A DNA stretch of 8,298 bases from positions 1 to 8,298 of the forward strand of contig CALLJA010000579.1 in assembly GCA_938008865.1 (NCBI GenBank). The letters are read 5' to 3'. A program made the translations under genes and the position numbers. The notes under the pieces are model-generated. The model saw only the letters and a list, made by a program, of their open reading frames with translations. It was not told the origin of the DNA and made no database searches. Positions 4,710-8,298 of the stretch are shown here, piece after piece; within the stretch, counting starts at the first letter, position 1, and the number at the start of each line of letters is the position of its first letter. The DNA is from an uncultured Anaerolineales bacterium. Its GTDB lineage: Bacteria > Chloroflexota > Anaerolineae > Anaerolineales > Villigracilaceae.

Positions 4710-7222
4710 AGCGGATCGCGGACCTGGATCGGCTTCGAGTTCGCGGGCTTGCGTCCGCAGCCCTTCTGGCTCTGATATTCCTGTTGAGCGCCTGCGCCGC
4801 ACAAGGGACGCCCGCTGCCGCGCCTGCAACCACCGTCCCCCCCGCACCATTCGACGGCGAGTGGGCGGGGCAGGGGGTCACCCCACAGGGCCGCGCCTTC
4901 GACCTGACGCTCAGCATCGAAAGCGGCCGCCTGCGCGGCTTGCTCTACAACTTTGTCGGCGCCGACAGCCTGCCCTGTCACGGCATCGAATACGGCCTGA
5001 TCGATGCGGACCAACGTCCTGCCCTGGACGGGAACCGTCTCGACGCGCCCCTCGGCCCCGACTTGAGCCTGACCGCCGCCTTCGAAGGGGACTCCGCCTC
5101 GGGGCATCTGTCCATTAACTGGAGCGGACACCAGCCGCGCTGCAACGGCGTCTACGACCTCGACTGGACCGCAACGCGACAAGCCCCGCCGACGGCCACG
5201 CAGGAAACTTCATCCGCCCCGACCAACGGACCGAGTCCGTTTGCCACCTTCCTTCAAATCCTCATCTTCGGCCTTTCGAATGGCGCCGTGCTGGCGCTCA
5301 ATGCCATCGGCGTGACCATCATCTACAGCACGGTGCGCACGCTCAACCTGGCGCATGGCGACGTCTTCGCGCTGACCACGGCGCTGGTCACCTCCACGGT
5401 CAACGCGGTGGGCATCACGCGGGATTGGCCGCCGCTGCAACTGACCCTCGCGTTGACCCTCGTGTTGCTGGCCGCGGCGGGCGCGGGCGCGCTGCTCAGC
5501 ATGGGCGTGGACCAGTTCGGTTTCAAGCCATTTCGCGGCTCGTCGCGCCTTGCGCCGTTGATCGCCACGCTGGGCCTTTCCTTCATCTTATTCCAGGGCG
5601 CGCTGGTCTGGCGCACCTTCCAGGGTTCGTGGATTCCCGGCGAGCACCGCAGTGTGCCTGGCCTGCCCGAAGTTCCCACCGACGGTATTCCCAGCCTGTT
5701 ACCCGAGATCAACCTGGCCGCGAGACTCGGGATCCCCAATCTGGTCATCCGCTTCAGCGACCTGCTCATGCTGGCCTTGGCGCTGCTCTTCGTGCTGCTG
5801 GCGACATGGTTCTTGAATCGCACCCGCACGGGGCGCGCCATCCAGGCCCTGGCCCAGAATACGCAGGCGGCGCAGATCATCGGCGTGAATATCGATGCCA
5901 CCATCCGCTGTGCCTTTGCCGTGGGCGGCGCCTTCGCAGGCGCGGCAGGGTTCATCTTCGCGTTGTATTACGCGCGTCCGTTCGGGGCGCACGGTGCGCA
6001 AAGCGGACTGCTGGCCTTTGCAGCGGCATTGCTGGGCGGAATCGGTTCGCCCGTCGGCGCGCTGGTCAGCGGCTTGACCATCGGCGTGGTCTCCTCGCTA
6101 AGCGACTACTATCTGTCCGCACAGTGGACGCCCGTGTTGATGCTGGCCCTGCTTGTGGCGCTGCTGACCTGGCGTCCGTACGGGTTGGCCGTTTCGGGTG
6201 GGGCGGGGGCGGAGTCCGCTTTGCCGCGCGACTCGGTCCTGGTGATGGGATCAGGCTCCAGGTCCAGGATCTGGCTTTGGATTCTACTGGCGGCGCTCGG
6301 TCTCTTCCCGCTTCTGTCGGATGCGTTTGGCTGGGGCGGTCAGGTCATCCTGCGCTCGGTCGAGGTCTTCATCCTGCTGGCGCTTGGTCTCAACCTGGCG
6401 CTCGGCCTCTCGGGCCTGCTCGATTTTGGATTTGCGGCGTCCTTCGGCCTCGGCGCTTATGCGGGCGCGCTGCTCAGCCGCTTCGACGCAACCGTGGCTA
6501 TCCTGGTAGGGATCGCGCTGGCGGCGGGTCTGGGCGTGTTGAAGGGGATGCTGGCGCATCGGCTGCGCGGGGACTTCCTGGCTGTGGCCACGCTGGCGCT
6601 GGGATTGCTCGTCCGACAGGCGGCGGTCAACCTGCCGACGTTGACGGGCGGGGCGGGTGGCCTGGGCGGATTCCCCGCCCTGCACTTCCTGGACCTGCGC
6701 TTTGCCAGCCCAACGATGAAGTTCTATCTCGTCTATGGCGTGGTCCTGCTGGCCGCGCTGGCCAGCCGTCGCCTCATGGAGTCGCGCACAGGCCGCGCCT
6801 GGCTGGCCTCCAGCGAAGACGAGTCCGCCGCCCTTTCGCTAGGCGTGGACGTGAACCGCTCGCGGTTGTGGGCCTTCGTGCTCAGTTCGGCGCTGGCGGG
6901 TCTGGCGGGTGTGTTGTATGCAGGCACACTCTCTTACGTCGATCCCGAGACGATGTCCTTCCATGTGACTTCGATGGTGTTGACGATGGTCATCCTGGGC
7001 GGGGCGGGCAGCGTGCCTGGGACGATTCTGGGTGCGGCGGCCATCGTGCTGTACGACAAGATCTTCGTCCCGCAACTGGCGGATTGGGCCGCGCTGCTCT
7101 GGCCCAGCGGACTCGCCATCGGCTCCGCGCCCGATATCCGCGGCGCAAGCTTCTTCAACTTCGGCATTGCGCTGTACCTGACCGTGCTGATCCGCGCGCG
7201 ACGGCGCAACAAAAATGCTTGA
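4706..7222 (+). CDS. Fusion of lipoprotein domain, LivH-type and LivM-type ABC permeases (branched-chain amino acid family)
   Basis: This 838-residue protein appears to be three parts. Residues 1-30 are a signal peptide with lipobox LSAC and lipidated Cys30. Residues 48-156 form a predicted beta-rich extracytoplasmic domain beginning FDGEWAGQG, with Cys91 and Cys146 able to form a disulfide; a Thr/Pro/Ser linker follows at 157-178. Residues 180-495 are LivH-like: NLAHGDVFAL at 214-223 and the EAA-type loop TGRAIQALAQN...IIGVN at 375-395. Residues 520-830 are LivM-like: GLNLALGLSGLLDFG at 561-575, RLRGDFLAVATLALG at 619-633, LTGGAGGLGG at 646-655, and the EAA-type loop TGRAWLASSEDESAALSLGV at 695-714. 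LivH and LivM are normally separate membrane subunits of an importer with LivG/LivF ATPases and a LivK-type binding protein, none of which is in the window. The start overlaps the hydrolase stop (ATGA), so translation is probably coupled. Substrate might be amino acids, urea or another small solute. Confidence 0.93.
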   Translation: MKRIADLDRLRVRGLASAALLALIFLLSACAAQGTPAAAPATTVPPAPFDGEWAGQGVTPQGRAFDLTLSIESGRLRGLLYNFVGADSLPCHGIEYGLIDADQRPALDGNRLDAPLGPDLSLTAAFEGDSASGHLSINWSGHQPRCNGVYDLDWTATRQAPPTATQETSSAPTNGPSPFATFLQILIFGLSNGAVLALNAIGVTIIYSTVRTLNLAHGDVFALTTALVTSTVNAVGITRDWPPLQLTLALTLVLLAAAGAGALLSMGVDQFGFKPFRGSSRLAPLIATLGLSFILFQGALVWRTFQGSWIPGEHRSVPGLPEVPTDGIPSLLPEINLAARLGIPNLVIRFSDLLMLALALLFVLLATWFLNRTRTGRAIQALAQNTQAAQIIGVNIDATIRCAFAVGGAFAGAAGFIFALYYARPFGAHGAQSGLLAFAAALLGGIGSPVGALVSGLTIGVVSSLSDYYLSAQWTPVLMLALLVALLTWRPYGLAVSGGAGAESALPRDSVLVMGSGSRSRIWLWILLAALGLFPLLSDAFGWGGQVILRSVEVFILLALGLNLALGLSGLLDFGFAASFGLGAYAGALLSRFDATVAILVGIALAAGLGVLKGMLAHRLRGDFLAVATLALGLLVRQAAVNLPTLTGGAGGLGGFPALHFLDLRFASPTMKFYLVYGVVLLAALASRRLMESRTGRAWLASSEDESAALSLGVDVNRSRLWAFVLSSALAGLAGVLYAGTLSYVDPETMSFHVTSMVLTMVILGGAGSVPGTILGAAAIVLYDKIFVPQLADWAALLWPSGLAIGSAPDIRGASFFNFGIALYLTVLIRARRRNKNA

Positions 7223-7247
7223 CGCCTCACCCTCTCTGGACTAGAAT
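7219..7247 (+). promoter_or_regulatory. Sigma70-type promoter before the RIO kinase leader
   Basis: TTGACG (7219-7224), a 17-bp spacer and TAGAAT (7242-7247) match the -35/-10 consensus at 5 of 6 positions each. The -35 box overlaps the TGA stop of the permease fusion (7220-7222). Transcription should start near 7254. This is the best promoter in the window and, unlike the TACAAT boxes, it leaves a long 5' leader before the kinase. Confidence 0.7.
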
Positions 7248-7283
7248 CCCGACATCTCACCCGAAAGGAGGCACGTGACATCG

Positions 7284-7352
7284 ATGAAAGCCATCTCAGC
7301 GTCTGTCCAGACTTGTTTCCGCGCGCCTCTTTTTGGTGTAGAACTCGCATAA
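7284..7352 (+). CDS. Possible 22-residue leader peptide
   Basis: An ATG at 7284 opens 22 codons (MKAISASV..., ending FGVELA) to TAA 7350-7352. AAAGGAGG at 7264-7271 is the strongest Shine-Dalgarno in the window, with a 12-nt gap to ATG 7284; an in-frame GTG at 7275 lies only 3 nt after it. The codons at 7335-7343 form one arm of a hairpin, so a translating ribosome would open it. No run of one amino acid points to a classic amino-acid attenuator. It could also be a chance frame in a non-coding leader. No similarity is recognised. Confidence 0.4.
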   Translation: MKAISASVQTCFRAPLFGVELA

Positions 7353-7378
7353 CCTTACGAGAGTTTTGTCTTCTACCC
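7335..7378 (+). other. Leader RNA hairpin competing with the terminator
   Basis: GGTGTAGAA (7335-7343) can pair with TTCTACCC (7371-7378) as eight pairs with one bulged T. Inside it, CTCG (7344-7347) and CGAG form a small inner stem. The 3' arm shares CC 7377-7378 with the terminator stem. It can also pair with GGGTAG at 7417-7422. These exclusive pairings are seen in the sequence; a regulatory role is inference. Confidence 0.4.
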
Positions 7379-7409
7379 GCAGGCGCGTCATGCCCTGCGG
7401 TTTTGTTTT
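7377..7409 (+). terminator. Rho-independent terminator between permease operon and RIO kinase
   Basis: CCGCAGG (7377-7383) and CCTGCGG (7394-7400) form a perfect 7-bp stem around a 10-nt loop, followed by TTTTGTTTT (7401-7409). It can end the hydrolase/permease operon, or end the short transcript from the 7219-7247 promoter, about 155 nt long. The kinase starts 51 nt later, so readthrough control is possible. Confidence 0.72.
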
Positions 7410-7459
7410 AACGCGGGGGTAGGTCGAGACGTTTACTTACTACAAGGCAAATCACTACC

Positions 7460-8298
7460 ATGAATAGAAATCAATGGGTCGAGTTCTTCGAAGACCTCGA
7501 AGACTCCGACGAAGAACATCCGTTGTCCTCGCAGAAACATCTACAGCGGAAACGCGAATCGAAGAAGAACGAGACCGACGCCAGGTTGTTTGTCCGCGCG
7601 CAGGAGCTTTCGCGCGAATTCCAGTTCACCTACAAGGCCGCCCGCTTCGAGGAGGCCTGGCTGCTGGATTCCCTGTTTGACATTGCCGAGCATCAGTGGA
7701 TCTCGGATGTGTTGCGCAAGGTCAAGGGTGGCAAGGAGGCTTCGGTCTATCTGTGCAAGCCAGGCGCGGCTATCCCGAACGCGGATTACGTGGCCGCCAA
7801 AGTCTACCGCCCGCGCATGCTGCGCAACCTGCGCAACGACGGACTCTACCGCCAGGGACGCACCGACCTCGACAGCGAAGGCCGTCAGGTCATTGACGAC
7901 GGCATGCTGCACGCCATGCAGAAGAAGACCGAATATGGCCGCGAGTTGTTGCACCAATCTTGGATGGCTTATGAGTTCACCTCGATGCAGGAATTGCATG
8001 CCGCAGGCGCGGACGTCCCCGAGCCGTACACCCTGTCGAACAACGCCATCCTGATGGAATACATCGGTGACTTGGACGGCTCTGCGCCGACACTCAGCGA
8101 GGTAGGGTTGGATCGTGCCGAGGCGGGGACGTTGTTCGAGCGCGTCTTGCGCAACCTGGACGTGATGCTGGCCCACGAGCGCATCCACGGCGACCTCTCG
8201 GCTTATAACATCCTGTACTGGGACGGCGATATCACCCTGATCGACTTCCCGCAGGTGGTCTCGCCCAGGGTCAATCGCCACGCTTACCGCATCTTCGA
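7460..8298 (+). CDS. RIO-family atypical protein kinase (3' partial)
   Basis: The frame is open from ATG 7460 to the window end, 279 residues without a stop. The N-terminus is acidic (residues 8-20) and then basic (28-37), probably a disordered tail. The kinase domain begins at about 75: a Gly-rich loop with KGGKEASVYL at 89-98, the ATP-binding Lys114 in VAAKVYRP, the catalytic loop HGDLSAYN at 243-250 with Asp245 and Asn250, and the metal-binding Asp262 in IDFP, where RIO kinases have a D-x-x in place of the DFG of ordinary kinases. The stretch at 125-170 corresponds to the RIO flexible loop. RIO1/RIO2 act in ribosome maturation in archaea and eukaryotes; the bacterial role is unclear. The start is supported by the M after a non-coding gap; only a weak AAGG lies 12 nt upstream. 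The C-terminus is missing. Confidence 0.92.
   Translation, partial: MNRNQWVEFFEDLEDSDEEHPLSSQKHLQRKRESKKNETDARLFVRAQELSREFQFTYKAARFEEAWLLDSLFDIAEHQWISDVLRKVKGGKEASVYLCKPGAAIPNADYVAAKVYRPRMLRNLRNDGLYRQGRTDLDSEGRQVIDDGMLHAMQKKTEYGRELLHQSWMAYEFTSMQELHAAGADVPEPYTLSNNAILMEYIGDLDGSAPTLSEVGLDRAEAGTLFERVLRNLDVMLAHERIHGDLSAYNILYWDGDITLIDFPQVVSPRVNRHAYRIF

Noticed and set aside
5425..7278. A 617-codon open frame on the + strand overlapping the permease fusion
   Set aside because: It is a GC-rich shadow of the LivH/LivM frame, rich in Arg, Gly and Pro with no hydrophobic helices or known motif, while the other frame matches LivH and LivM throughout.
7441..7446. TACAAG as a separate -10 box for the RIO kinase
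   Set aside because: It is 13 nt from the ATG, has no -35 partner at 16-18 bp, and is less convincing than the promoter at 7219-7247, though a weak second promoter is not excluded.
7541..8281. A 246-codon open frame on the - strand
   Set aside because: It is antisense to the RIO kinase, whose + strand frame carries every kinase motif and is simply cut by the window end.

Overview
The window is GC-rich (roughly 60% by eye), tightly packed DNA of bacterial type. The gene styles fit Chloroflexota, most likely an Anaerolineae-like member: DUF4491 proteins, Thr/Pro-rich linkers after lipobox cysteines, TACAAT boxes set directly in front of start codons, and a bacterial RIO-type kinase. This assignment is an inference from gene style; the window has no rRNA or marker gene to confirm it. 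No rRNA, tRNA, CRISPR array, insertion sequence or phage gene was seen.

Region 1 (1-2967, + strand) is one probable operon. It holds the 3' end of one ABC half-transporter, a complete second half-transporter, and two small three-helix membrane proteins that both look like DUF4491. The visible motifs fit a heterodimeric ABC exporter with one degenerate ATPase site: the first subunit has Asp where the second has the catalytic Glu, and the second has LSVGQ instead of LSGGQ. The operon ends at a clear Rho-independent terminator (2973-3002), which also suits the convergent GNAT gene.

Region 2 (3040-3537, - strand) is a GNAT N-acetyltransferase. It diverges from the next operon across a 71-bp gap. 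Each side of the gap has a TACAAT box only 6-9 nt from the start codon and no Shine-Dalgarno sequence, so both mRNAs may be leaderless or nearly so.

Region 3 (3609-7222, + strand) is a two-gene operon joined by an ATGA overlap. The first gene encodes a secreted lipoprotein alpha/beta hydrolase with an intact Ser-Asp-His set. The second encodes an unusual 838-residue fusion: a lipoprotein signal and lipobox, an extracytoplasmic beta-rich domain with two cysteines, a complete LivH-type permease and a complete LivM-type permease. The ATPases (LivG/LivF) and a binding protein are not in the window. The pairing suggests surface hydrolysis coupled to import of a small product, but the substrate is unknown.

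Region 4 (7223-8298, + strand) begins with a strong sigma70-type promoter (TTGACG, 17-bp spacer, TAGAAT) overlapping the permease stop codon. It is followed by a strong Shine-Dalgarno, a 22-codon possible leader peptide, mutually competing hairpins and a GC-rich terminator. Next comes a RIO-family protein kinase gene cut off by the window end. The layout looks like an attenuator, although a short independent RNA or simple operon termination would also fit.
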